Of a DNA stretch of 64,000 bases, positions 17,706 through 25,321 are shown in pieces. Source of the DNA: Halovenus sp037080055 (GTDB taxonomy: Archaea; Halobacteriota; Halobacteria; Halobacteriales; Haloarculaceae). Location: positions 192,182-256,181 of the forward strand of contig NZ_JBAOJI010000005.1 of assembly GCF_037080055.1 (NCBI RefSeq), in the 5' to 3' direction. The position numbers and the translations under genes were made by a program. The first letter of the stretch is position 1, and each line of letters starts with the position of its first letter. Below the pieces are notes generated by a model that was given only the letters and a program-made list of their open reading frames with translations, was not told the origin of the DNA and did no database searches.

Positions 17706-18642
17706 CCATCCAGGGGCAGCTCGTGATTCGGTACATGAGCGCGACTACAGCGAGCACCCACTCGTCGTTACCTGGGAAGTGACCCAAGCCTGCCAGTTAG
17801 CCTGTGATCACTGTCGGGCCGATGCACAGCCTGGCCGTCATCCGGATGAACTTACGACCGCAGAAGGCAAACAGCTCATCGACCAGATCGAGGATTTCGG
17901 CTCCCCATCCCCAGTTCTCGTATTCTCGGGCGGCGATCCGCTGGAACGACTGGACTTCTTCGATTTGATGGAATACGCCTCCGCAAGCACCTTGCGGACG
18001 GGAGTGACACCAGCACCGACGGCCAACCTCGACCAGACAATGCTCGAGCGGTTCGCCGATGCAGACATCGATCGCGTCGCGCTCACATCTTGGCACCGCC
18101 ATCCGCGATACGTCCGCCTTCGGACAGAGAACATCAATTCGTTCGTGCGCAGACAGGACTTCAGCCTTGCTGATGAGACGACGGAACTCGTCTTTGCGGC
18201 TCACGGCACGCCTCAGCACTATATCGAATCGGGGAGTGAGTACGAAGAATACGTTAGGGAGTGGTGTGAAACGGTGTCGAACCGGTTAGGTGTCTCAACA
18301 TACACGCTTGGCTATCAGAACCACGACAGCCGGGATGTCGAGTGGACAGAACCGGCAATCGAAGACTCGCTTGCGGACATCGACGCTGAACGTCTCGTCA
18401 TCGAGCCCATTAGCTTCATGCACGAGCAATCCGAGACGCTCTGTGACCTCGATATCGAGTTACGAGATGAGACAATCGATGCTGGCTTCGAGTTCCACCG
18501 TGTTCCCATTCCGTACGATAATCCGGAGTTTCCTGTCGTTCTCGCCGACCTCGTCGAACCGTTTGTCGCCGACATCGATCCGAGCGAGTACGGCTTGCAG
18601 GAATTATCGAACGACGAATCAATTGACGCGTTCTGTCTGTAG
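17695..18642 (+). CDS. Chimera: radical-SAM N-terminal part fused to the C-terminal half of ferrochelatase
   Basis: One uninterrupted 315-codon frame. Residues 1-130 are the start of a radical-SAM enzyme: CxxxCxxC at Cys33/37/40 for the 4Fe-4S cluster, then VLVFSGGDPLERLDFFDL with the SAM-binding GGDP at 79-82. The frame then switches at about residue 131 (base ~18085) to ferrochelatase: SWHRHPRYV, LVFAAHGTP with the catalytic-type His170, YTLGYQNH, and ISFMHEQSETLCDLDIE with the conserved Glu247. The rSAM C-terminal half and the ferrochelatase N-terminal half are absent. Either a deletion joined two neighbouring genes, or this is a new two-domain protein. Function as heme enzyme or SAM enzyme is doubtful without testing. 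Confidence 0.82.
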   Translation: MSTDHPGAARDSVHERDYSEHPLVVTWEVTQACQLACDHCRADAQPGRHPDELTTAEGKQLIDQIEDFGSPSPVLVFSGGDPLERLDFFDLMEYASASTLRTGVTPAPTANLDQTMLERFADADIDRVALTSWHRHPRYVRLRTENINSFVRRQDFSLADETTELVFAAHGTPQHYIESGSEYEEYVREWCETVSNRLGVSTYTLGYQNHDSRDVEWTEPAIEDSLADIDAERLVIEPISFMHEQSETLCDLDIELRDETIDAGFEFHRVPIPYDNPEFPVVLADLVEPFVADIDPSEYGLQELSNDESIDAFCL

Positions 18643-18795
18643 TCCGGTCACCGATACCCGAGCGAGATTTCCTGCCAGTTGGCTTCGTCATCATTGGTCG
18701 GATCGTCCTACCATTGACCAACTCGTACTACTGGTCAGGTCGATAGCGGAGGCAATGAAATCTCTGTCTCCCGAAACCACTTCTCAAGTCGGTCA

Positions 18796-19092
18796 TCACT
18801 CCTCTTCGTTCTCAGTCTGGCTCGCGATGTCGCCGTGCAACGAGTACAGGATGACGAGCATACCGATCGCGACAATGGTCGTTTGGATCGTTCCGGCCAC
18901 GAAAATAGAGAGATTGAGTACATCGAACAGAATTCCCTCGATTATTGCGCCAACGCTGATAAAAAGAAATCCGATGGCGACATACAACATCGGTTTGCTT
19001 CCGTGGACGCGATAGCCTTTGTACGCCTGGAAGACGATAAGTAGCCCCAATCCCATCGTGATAACCTTCGCGATGACGAGTTCCAGATGCAT
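18796..19092 (-). CDS. Small three-helix membrane protein (DUF7521-like)
   Basis: 98 residues starting MHLELVIAKVITMGLGLLIV at the ATG at 19092 (a TTG two codons earlier is in frame). Three hydrophobic helices are separated by YKGYRVHG and FDVLNLS, with an acidic tail (ASQTENEEE). It is paralogous in layout to the protein encoded at 14140-14415. It begins six bases after the stop of the winged-helix regulator gene and surely shares its transcript. Role unknown; pairing with a regulator suggests sensing or signalling at the membrane. Confidence 0.75.
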   Translation of the reverse strand: MHLELVIAKVITMGLGLLIVFQAYKGYRVHGSKPMLYVAIGFLFISVGAIIEGILFDVLNLSIFVAGTIQTTIVAIGMLVILYSLHGDIASQTENEEE

Positions 19093-19098
19093 AATCAA

Positions 19099-19455
19099 TC
19101 AACTCTCTCGGATATCATCCCAAACACGGGTGAACCGCTCTGCGGGGGATTCACGCACAGTGATATCGACGGTGAGTTTGTCGTTATCGATGTCGATGTC
19201 GATGTGATCGACGTTCGCCACGTAGACGCTGTGGTGGCTACCATCTTCACTAATCCGTGTTTTTTCGGTAAGCAAATTATGCTCAGCCATATTTTCAGTG
19301 TGCCGATAAATAGTGGACAGATCGGCCCCGAGTTCGTCGCCGAGGTCTTTCGCGGACATCGGCTCCTGGCTGGTAGCGACCAGGATTTCTCGGACATAGT
19401 CGTAGCCGAGCAGATCGAGTATCTCAGATGGCTTTTCTGGCTCTCTGTCTTGCAC
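19099..19455 (-). CDS. Winged-helix transcriptional regulator
   Basis: 118 residues: EILDLLGYDYVREILVATSQEPMSAKDLGDELGADLSTIYRHTENMAEHNLLTEKT is an ArsR/PadR-type winged helix, followed by a beta-rich tail (VYVANVDHIDIDIDNDKLTVDITV) common in haloarchaeal regulators of this size. The minus-strand TATA box near 19490 places the transcription start about 25 bases downstream, close to the ATG. It is upstream of and co-directional with the small membrane protein, and divergent from the halocyanin-like gene, which it may control. Confidence 0.82.
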   Translation of the reverse strand: MQDREPEKPSEILDLLGYDYVREILVATSQEPMSAKDLGDELGADLSTIYRHTENMAEHNLLTEKTRISEDGSHHSVYVANVDHIDIDIDNDKLTVDITVRESPAERFTRVWDDIRES

Positions 19456-19490
19456 ACGTTTTGCTATAATTGATGATTACCGTAGTTGCT

Positions 19491-19528
19491 TATATAAATA
19501 GAGCTGTTTTGCACAGCGTCCAAAACAG
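19491..19528. promoter_or_regulatory. Divergent promoter with inverted-repeat operator
   Basis: TATATAAATA (19491-19500) lies between the divergent regulator and halocyanin-like genes and can be read as a TATA box on either strand. Three bases beyond it is CTGTTTTG-nine bases-CAAAACAG (19504-19528), a perfect 8-base inverted repeat. A dimeric winged-helix protein bound there would cover the start region of the + strand transcript. The related element at 14716-14737 supports a shared regulator. Confidence 0.6.
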
Positions 19529-19581
19529 GTTCACGTTATACTCCCTCATATCTCGAATCTCCATCTGTGAGGTCGCAAACG

Positions 19582-20322
19582 ATGAGTAATGAAACACTAG
19601 TCACGCGGCGTCGGATGTTACAGGTAACCGGTGGTAGTCTCATAGTTGGTCTTGCAGGGTGTTCCGACTCATCTGCAGACGATAGCGAGGGAGATCCCTC
19701 TTCGACGAGTGCAGACAACGAAACCGACGACCATAACGACTCGGAATCGCATGACGACACGGAGACGCATTCGGACGAAGAGGAAGAAGGTGGTCATGGC
19801 GACGAAGAGGAAGAAGGTGGACATGGTGACGAAGAGGAAGAAGGTGGTCATGGTGACGACGAACACGGGCACGATGGAGAGGTCGGTGAACCGACCGATA
19901 CCGCCGAAGTGAAGATGGTGACTGAAGGCGGCGGATACCACTTCGAGCCCCACGTTGTACGAGTCAATGTTGGGGGTACCGTGACGTTCCACAACGAGAG
20001 TGGAAGCCACTCATCGACCGCATACCACCCAGATAACGACCAGCCACAACTAATCCCAAACGGGGCGGCATCGTGGGACAGCGGTCTCCTGTCCGAGCAG
20101 GGCGCAACGTTCGAACACACGTTCGAGACCGAGGGAATCTACCACTACTACTGTACGCCACACGAGGCCCCAGGTATGATCGGGTCCATCATCGTCGGCG
20201 AACCTGAGGCCCACGGGCAGCCAGCCCTCGAGGAAGTGCCCCAGGATAAACCGGACAGTGTCCGTGAGAAGCTGCAGGAACTCAATACGAAAGTCAACGA
20301 AGCTCTCGGACACACGCACTAA
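19582..20322 (+). CDS. Halocyanin-like blue copper lipoprotein
   Basis: 246 residues. A twin-arginine signal (TRRRMLQVTGGSLIVG) ends in a lipobox LAGC, so the protein is exported folded and lipid-anchored. Residues 35-105 are a low-complexity acidic/His linker with three perfect nine-residue repeats of EEEEGGHGD type. The C-terminal plastocyanin fold (about 110-215) carries the type 1 copper ligands: His in HNESGSHSSTAYH, Cys and His in YYCTPHEAPGM, and the Met. Such proteins carry electrons outside the membrane. A GTG at 19567 is in frame, but the ATG at 19582 gives a typical Tat N-terminus. Confidence 0.88.
   Translation: MSNETLVTRRRMLQVTGGSLIVGLAGCSDSSADDSEGDPSSTSADNETDDHNDSESHDDTETHSDEEEEGGHGDEEEEGGHGDEEEEGGHGDDEHGHDGEVGEPTDTAEVKMVTEGGGYHFEPHVVRVNVGGTVTFHNESGSHSSTAYHPDNDQPQLIPNGAASWDSGLLSEQGATFEHTFETEGIYHYYCTPHEAPGMIGSIIVGEPEAHGQPALEEVPQDKPDSVREKLQELNTKVNEALGHTH
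19777..19857 (+). repeat. Three tandem 27-bp repeats inside the halocyanin-like gene
   Basis: Three consecutive 27-base units (19777-19803, 19804-19830, 19831-19857) encode EEEEGGHGD-type peptides and differ only at a few third positions. The unit length is a multiple of three, so copy-number change would keep the frame and alter linker length. Confidence 0.85.
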
Positions 20323-20651
20323 ACCGGTACGTCATCTGTCACCTTCCGTTTTTTGAGATCGGTCAACCAACTGTCAGTCAGTTATCCGCTCTGAAGGAGT
20401 GCGCTTCAGCGAGGTTACCGGTGTAGACCACTTGAGGCTCAAATCGTTCGAGAACACCAGACCCTCGTGATCATGGAAATCTCTGATTGCCGGATGATAC
20501 TGAGGCCCCAGCCTTTACGGCCTGTAGAATAATTGGTTAGCGACAAAATCTCGACGTTAATACGCACGTCTACTCACCAGAGTATCCAGGCAGCTTTACG
20601 ATGAAAAATAACTTCGTGTGAGTAATTCTATAAAATTTTCTGCTCCGTCTT
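20323..20651. other. Intergenic region, possible transposon relic
   Basis: 329 bases without a convincing ORF at the right edge of the first accessory block. Around 20507-20530 the sequence CCCCAGCCTTTACGGCCTG resembles the short hairpin at the right ends of haloarchaeal IS200/IS605-type (TnpB) elements, but the stem is imperfect and no tnpB remains. The last 100 bases are A+T-rich. Everything else is unassigned. Confidence 0.3.
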
Positions 20652-22085
20652 TCACTCCTCGTACCGCATCGCGGTCGGAACCGCGTCGAGCAGATCGGTC
20701 GCGACCAGCCCATCGCCGCGCTCTTCGGCGACGATATCGCCCGCCCGGCCCGCGAGGTAGGCACCGAGGCTGGCCGCGTGGATGGGATCGTGCTGAGCGG
20801 CCAGCGCGCCCGTCACGCCTGCGAGCACGTCGCCGGTCCCACCGACGGTCATCCCCGGATTGCCGGTCCGATTGACTCGTGTTCGCTCGCCGTTCGAGAG
20901 GATGTCGTACCTGCCCTTGACGAGCAGCGTGTGGCCGAGTTTGTCGGCGAATTCCTCGATTGCGTCGCGGCGTTCGCGCCAGTCGTCGGCAATCGGCCCG
21001 CCCATCTTCGCCAGTTCGCCCTGATGCGGGGTACAGATCAGCGTCGCCTCCGTCTCGATGTCTGGAACTAACTGAAGGGCGTCGGCGTCGACGACGGCGG
21101 TGCCGGTGAAGGCGGTCAAGATTGCCTCGGCGGCTTCGAGTGTCCTCTCGCTGTCGCCGAGTCCCGGACCGATAACGAGCGTGTCGTGTTCGGCGGCAAA
21201 CTCCATGACCTGCCCGACGTGACCTGGCTCGAACTCTCTGCCCTCGACCGGACGGACGATCAGGTTTTCGCTGTAGCCCTGGACCTCGTGGGCGACCGCC
21301 GTCGGGCACGCGATCCGGACGAGATCCGCTCCGGCACGGAGCGCGGCTTGCCCGGACAGCGCCGGCGCGCCGACGTAGGGGCCGCCGCCGATCACCAGCA
21401 CCTCGCCGTGGTCGCCTTTGTGGCTGTCTGGATCCCGCGAGAGTCGGAGGAGATCACCGCGTCCAACGAACTCGGAGGCAGCCTCGGGAATCCCGATGTC
21501 GGCGACTGTCACCGGAACGTCGAGGTCGGGAAGGCCCGGTTTGGTCTCGTGGAAGGTGACGACGTGATCGGCGTCGACTGCGCCCGCCGGAACCGTGCCC
21601 GTCTCGGCGTCGAATCCGGAGGGAACGTCGACCGAAAGGATGGATGCGTCGCTGTCGTTGATCGCCTCGGCCGCAGTGGCTTCTGGTTGGCGCAGTGAGC
21701 CAGTCACGCCGGTGCCGAGCATCGCGTCGACCAGAAGATCCGGCTCGCCGAGATCGATCGCAGTCGAATCACGGACCTCCTCGCGAGTACACTCGGCCAG
21801 TTCGAGGGCATCCCAGTTCTCGCGGGCGATTTCGGTTCCGATGGCATCTGCCCGGCCGAGCAGCAACACCCGCACGTCGAACTGGTCGAGGAATCTGGCG
21901 GCGACGAAGGCGTCACCGCCGTTGTTACCACGGCCGGCGACGATCGTGATCGACTCCTCGGGATCGGCCAACTCGCGGGCGACGCGGGCAATCGCGTTCC
22001 CGCTGGATTCCATCAACTGTTTCCGGGGTACACCGAGGGCGGCGGCGTTGGCGTCGACGACCGCCATTTCCGAGCCTGCAATCAT
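20652..22085 (-). CDS. nnr: Bifunctional NAD(P)H-hydrate epimerase / dehydratase
   Basis: A metabolite-repair enzyme of 477 residues that restores NAD(P)H damaged by hydration. The N-terminal YjeF_N epimerase domain has VDANAAALGVPRKQLMESSGNA and the nucleotide-binding VAGRGNNGGDAFVAARFL. The C-terminal YjeF_C/CARKD kinase-fold dehydratase (about 225-477) shows KGDHGEVLVIGGG, LVIGPGLG, TPHQGELAKMGG and NPGMTVGGTGDVLAG. Both halves are complete. The ATG at 22085 is the natural start. Confidence 0.93.
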   Translation of the reverse strand: MIAGSEMAVVDANAAALGVPRKQLMESSGNAIARVARELADPEESITIVAGRGNNGGDAFVAARFLDQFDVRVLLLGRADAIGTEIARENWDALELAECTREEVRDSTAIDLGEPDLLVDAMLGTGVTGSLRQPEATAAEAINDSDASILSVDVPSGFDAETGTVPAGAVDADHVVTFHETKPGLPDLDVPVTVADIGIPEAASEFVGRGDLLRLSRDPDSHKGDHGEVLVIGGGPYVGAPALSGQAALRAGADLVRIACPTAVAHEVQGYSENLIVRPVEGREFEPGHVGQVMEFAAEHDTLVIGPGLGDSERTLEAAEAILTAFTGTAVVDADALQLVPDIETEATLICTPHQGELAKMGGPIADDWRERRDAIEEFADKLGHTLLVKGRYDILSNGERTRVNRTGNPGMTVGGTGDVLAGVTGALAAQHDPIHAASLGAYLAGRAGDIVAEERGDGLVATDLLDAVPTAMRYEE

Positions 22086-22130
22086 ATGCAGGTTTTCGGG
22101 TGGCGTGACAAAAACTGTGTGGGGCTGGTC

Positions 22131-22508
22131 TCAGATCCCCGGCACACCGATGGCGTCGACGTTTCCGATGCCGAGGAGTCCGAGAATCGTGAGGACGATC
22201 AGCGCGGAGAGCCACGCACCGATCCCGACGATACTCGCTCGGATCCAGCCGACGCCGTACTGCCATCTGACGACGGAGATCCAGACGAGGAGGCCGACTA
22301 TCGAGGCCAGCAGGCCGCCGATTCCGACACTCGCCAGCGCAACGTCGACGATTGTCCAGGCGACTGCACCGATCAGCGCTGTAAAGACGGCGTCTGAGTA
22401 CTCTCTGGAGGCGAAGGCGAATTTCGCGCCGATGTGAATCGCAAGCCCGCCGATGAGCAGGCTCACTGCGAGGACCAGCAGGGAGGCTTCGATTCCGTGA
22501 GTTGCCAT
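22131..22508 (-). CDS. Membrane protein, unknown function
   Basis: 125 residues (MATHGIEASLLVLAVSLLIGG) with four predicted membrane helices separated by very short loops; the fifth hydrophobic stretch near the end is Ile/Leu/Gly-rich. An in-frame ATG at 22523 would add five residues. No recognised family. It is followed on the same strand by nnr after 45 bases. Confidence 0.72.
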   Translation of the reverse strand: MATHGIEASLLVLAVSLLIGGLAIHIGAKFAFASREYSDAVFTALIGAVAWTIVDVALASVGIGGLLASIVGLLVWISVVRWQYGVGWIRASIVGIGAWLSALIVLTILGLLGIGNVDAIGVPGI

Positions 22509-22565
22509 ATCTGATCGACACATGGATACGTAATAAAGCGACTGGCCACGACGCCGGGTTGACGA

Positions 22566-23003
22566 TCAGGAATTGACGATTTCGATATCGACGATTTCTG
22601 CGTCGAGTTCGTAATCGTCGGGCACTGCACTTCCGCGCTGGTAGGCATCCTCAAAGACGTACCGTTTTTGTGGCGAGATTCCGCTCTGAACGTCGATTTG
22701 CTCGCTTTTTGTCCACGATTGCTCGGTCGTTCCGTCCCGAATATACCGGAGTTCCATTTCGAGGCGTCCCGTGGCGCGTTCCGGACGACGATTCTCGATG
22801 TCGACCCGCGCCACAATATCTGCTGGGGTCCCAGGGGTACCGCTGGTCCCCGTAGGTCGACGCAGGTTCGTCAGCGAGACAACCAGCTTGCCTTCCACAT
22901 CGGAGCCGAGATACTTCGCGAACGCCTCAAGACAGCCCGACAGTGATACGGCCGCGGCACTCGCAGAGACAGCCAGCAGTTCGCGCCGAGAGGGCCTCCT
23001 CAT
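22566..23003 (-). CDS. Twin-arginine lipoprotein, unknown function
   Basis: 145 residues. The N-terminus MRRPSRRELLAVSASAAAVSLSGC combines an Arg pair, a hydrophobic stretch and a lipobox ending LSGC, indicating Tat export and lipid anchoring. The mature part looks like one immunoglobulin-like beta-sandwich (GKLVVSLTNLRR, ADIVARVDIENRR, DDYELDAEIVDIEIVNS). No known function. Confidence 0.75.
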   Translation of the reverse strand: MRRPSRRELLAVSASAAAVSLSGCLEAFAKYLGSDVEGKLVVSLTNLRRPTGTSGTPGTPADIVARVDIENRRPERATGRLEMELRYIRDGTTEQSWTKSEQIDVQSGISPQKRYVFEDAYQRGSAVPDDYELDAEIVDIEIVNS

Positions 23004-23050
23004 TCATCCACTGATCAGGGACAGGCGAACTTGTACGTTCCGGGACTCCC

Positions 23051-23254
23051 TCACTCGTTCGTGTAATCCCTGCCGATGACGGCGGCGGCACCCGCCGCGA
23101 GGACCACCAGACTGAACCAGAGGGGATAGGTCGTCACCGAACCCGTCACGACGAACCCCAGTGCGACCCAGGGGAGACAGACTGCACTCCAGAAGCCTGT
23201 TGCCCGCACGGCCGGTTGTAGTCGACTCAGTGCACCTACCATCGTTCCAGCCAC
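23051..23254 (-). CDS. Small membrane protein
   Basis: 67 residues from a GTG at 23254, or 63 from the ATG at 23242 (MVGALSRLQP). Two hydrophobic helices (SAVCLPWVALGFVVTGSV and LWFSLVVLAAGAAAVIG) are joined by a short loop, and the tail is polar (RDYTNE). It lies just upstream of the lipoprotein gene on the same strand. Function unknown. Confidence 0.55.
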   Translation of the reverse strand: MAGTMVGALSRLQPAVRATGFWSAVCLPWVALGFVVTGSVTTYPLWFSLVVLAAGAAAVIGRDYTNE

Positions 23255-23465
23255 GTCGGAGATTCGTCTCGCTCGGTACGGGTCTGCTGGAGTACCAGCG
23301 ATCCGATACCGAGGTTTTCACAGACTGTGCTATGTGGCATCATCCCTCATTTTTTCATACGCCCGGCTGGCTCATATAGGTATTCATTTGATCTGACACG
23401 ATTTTGTGTTCGCCGATCCAACACGATACCAACGCTTAGGCGTATGTCTCCCCTACGGCACTGCA

Positions 23466-24332
23466 ATGAGTCACTCAGACCTCGACACCGACGAGGTTGC
23501 GGCAATCTACGACGAACTCCTGAAGACCTATCGGACGGAGTGGGAGTACCGCGGCCACCGGAGTCTCCACCTCGCGTATTACGACGACGAGCACGACGAA
23601 CCGGCCGAGGCGGCGATGAACACGATGCGGCGACTCTCCGAAGCGGCCGACATCGACGGTTCTGAACACATCCTCAACATCGGCTGTGGGGCTGGTGAGG
23701 ACTCCGTCTGGAACGCGCGGGCCTACGATACCGAGGTGACCGGCGTCAACATCAGCGAGACCCAACTCGAAATCGCTCGGGAGAACGCCGCCGAACACGG
23801 TGTCTCGGATCTGACGACGTTCAATTACGACGACTTTCACGAACTCGACACCATCGACGACGATTCTGTCGACGTGGTCTGGGGACTGGAAGCACTCTCA
23901 CACTCGGCAGATCGGGCCCGAGCACTCGAGGCCGCACAGCGCGTACTCACCGCCGAGGGCCGCGTCGCCTTCACCGATCTGTTCCTGACGGTCGATCCCG
24001 ACTCGCTCTCGCCGGAGCAACAGGGCCGCATCGAGACGATCAACGACGCACTCGGGCTCCGGATCGGCTCCATCGACGAGTTCGAGACGACGCTCTCGGA
24101 AACCAACTTCGGCAACGTTCAGATCGAAGATCTGACCGATGGCATCAAGCGCTGTACGGAACGCCGCCGGAGTTTCGCTCGGATCGCCCATCCCGTCGGT
24201 CGCGTACTCGGCGTGCTCGGCGTGCTCTCGGAGACCCAACTCGACAGCTTCAAAGCCTCCGCAGAGATCGATCGGCTGATCGAGGCAGGCGTGCTGGGCT
24301 ACTATCTCGTCACCGCCGATACCGATCGCTAA
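23466..24332 (+). CDS. SAM-dependent class I methyltransferase
   Basis: 288 residues. The Rossmann fold begins at about 65 with motif I ILNIGCGAGEDSVWNA, followed by VTGVNISETQLEIARENAAEHGV and VVWGLEALSH. Overall layout resembles small-molecule methyltransferases of the sarcosine/tocopherol group rather than rRNA or protein methyltransferases; the substrate cannot be told. An in-frame upstream start at 23406 exists, but MSHSDLDTDEV at 23466 begins the acidic helical N-terminus typical of the family. Confidence 0.82.
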   Translation: MSHSDLDTDEVAAIYDELLKTYRTEWEYRGHRSLHLAYYDDEHDEPAEAAMNTMRRLSEAADIDGSEHILNIGCGAGEDSVWNARAYDTEVTGVNISETQLEIARENAAEHGVSDLTTFNYDDFHELDTIDDDSVDVVWGLEALSHSADRARALEAAQRVLTAEGRVAFTDLFLTVDPDSLSPEQQGRIETINDALGLRIGSIDEFETTLSETNFGNVQIEDLTDGIKRCTERRRSFARIAHPVGRVLGVLGVLSETQLDSFKASAEIDRLIEAGVLGYYLVTADTDR

Positions 24333-24393
24333 CTCCCGGACGGACTGCACCGACGACCAGCAACCCTATTGTATTCCCGTCCAATCAAACGGT

Positions 24394-25275
24394 ATGCTTC
24401 AGCTCGCCGTGGCGACGAACGCGGAAACGTACGAGCGGATGCAATCGCCGCTCCGCGAGCGCGGGATCAACCCCCGGCATATCGAGACGGCGGAACGATC
24501 GATCAGCCTGTCCGCAGGCGAACGGGCATACCAGCCCGTCGAGATGACCGCTTCCTTCGACGCCGGTTTCGTGTTTCCCTCCCGACTGGCAGAGGGCGGC
24601 GTCGCCAGCGGACTCCTCGATATTCCGTGGGTGAACGGCCGCGAAGAGATCCTTCGCTCGCGGTTCAAAGGAGAGACGCTCGCTCGGCTCTCGACTGCTG
24701 GCGTCCCTGTTCCCGACTCTGTCGTCGTCTCTGACCCGGCGGACGAATCGGCAATGCAGGACGCCTTCGGGCAGTTCGACCCCCCGGTCGTCATCAAGCC
24801 AAACTCGACGACTCGCGGGGTCGGCGTCGCGAAGGCCCACGATCTGGATTCGTTTCTCGGGATCTGTGACTATCTCGACCTCGTCCACGACTATCGAGCG
24901 ACCGGCGATCAGTCCTTTCTCGTCCAGGAGTATCTGCCCGACGCCCGCGATTACCGCGTCATGCTGATCGACGGCGAGGTTGTCGGTGCCGTCGAGCGTC
25001 GCCTGCCGACCGAGGCACTCGAAGCCGGTCAGTGGAAACACAACGTCCACCGTGGGGCGGAGGCAACGGGCGTGACTCTCGATACAGAACTGCGCGAACT
25101 CGCCGAATTCGCGGCCGAAGCGCTCGACATCCCGTGGCTCGGTGTCGACCTGTTGGTCACCGACGACCGGGCGGTCGTCAACGAGACGAACGCACGGCCG
25201 ACCATCGATACCGCCACGAAATACGAAGATGGGTTCTGGGACGACGTGGCTGGGTTGATCGAGGCGACGACCTGA
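24394..25275 (+). CDS. RimK-like ATP-grasp ligase
   Basis: 293 residues. ATP-grasp features: VVIKPNSTTRGVGVAKA (ATP-binding loop), FLVQEYLPDARDYRVMLIDGEVVGAVERR, WKHNVHRGAEA and the metal-binding end WLGVDLLVTDDRAVVNETNARP. RimK-family enzymes ligate glutamate or other amino acids to proteins, cofactors or amino-group carrier proteins. No lysW-type carrier or coenzyme F420 gene is adjacent, so the acceptor is unknown. It follows the methyltransferase on the same strand after 60 bases. Confidence 0.85.
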   Translation: MLQLAVATNAETYERMQSPLRERGINPRHIETAERSISLSAGERAYQPVEMTASFDAGFVFPSRLAEGGVASGLLDIPWVNGREEILRSRFKGETLARLSTAGVPVPDSVVVSDPADESAMQDAFGQFDPPVVIKPNSTTRGVGVAKAHDLDSFLGICDYLDLVHDYRATGDQSFLVQEYLPDARDYRVMLIDGEVVGAVERRLPTEALEAGQWKHNVHRGAEATGVTLDTELRELAEFAAEALDIPWLGVDLLVTDDRAVVNETNARPTIDTATKYEDGFWDDVAGLIEATT

Positions 25276-25321
25276 CCGCCCGGCCGATACGCATATCTGG
25301 CTGCTGGCCGAATCCTGGACA

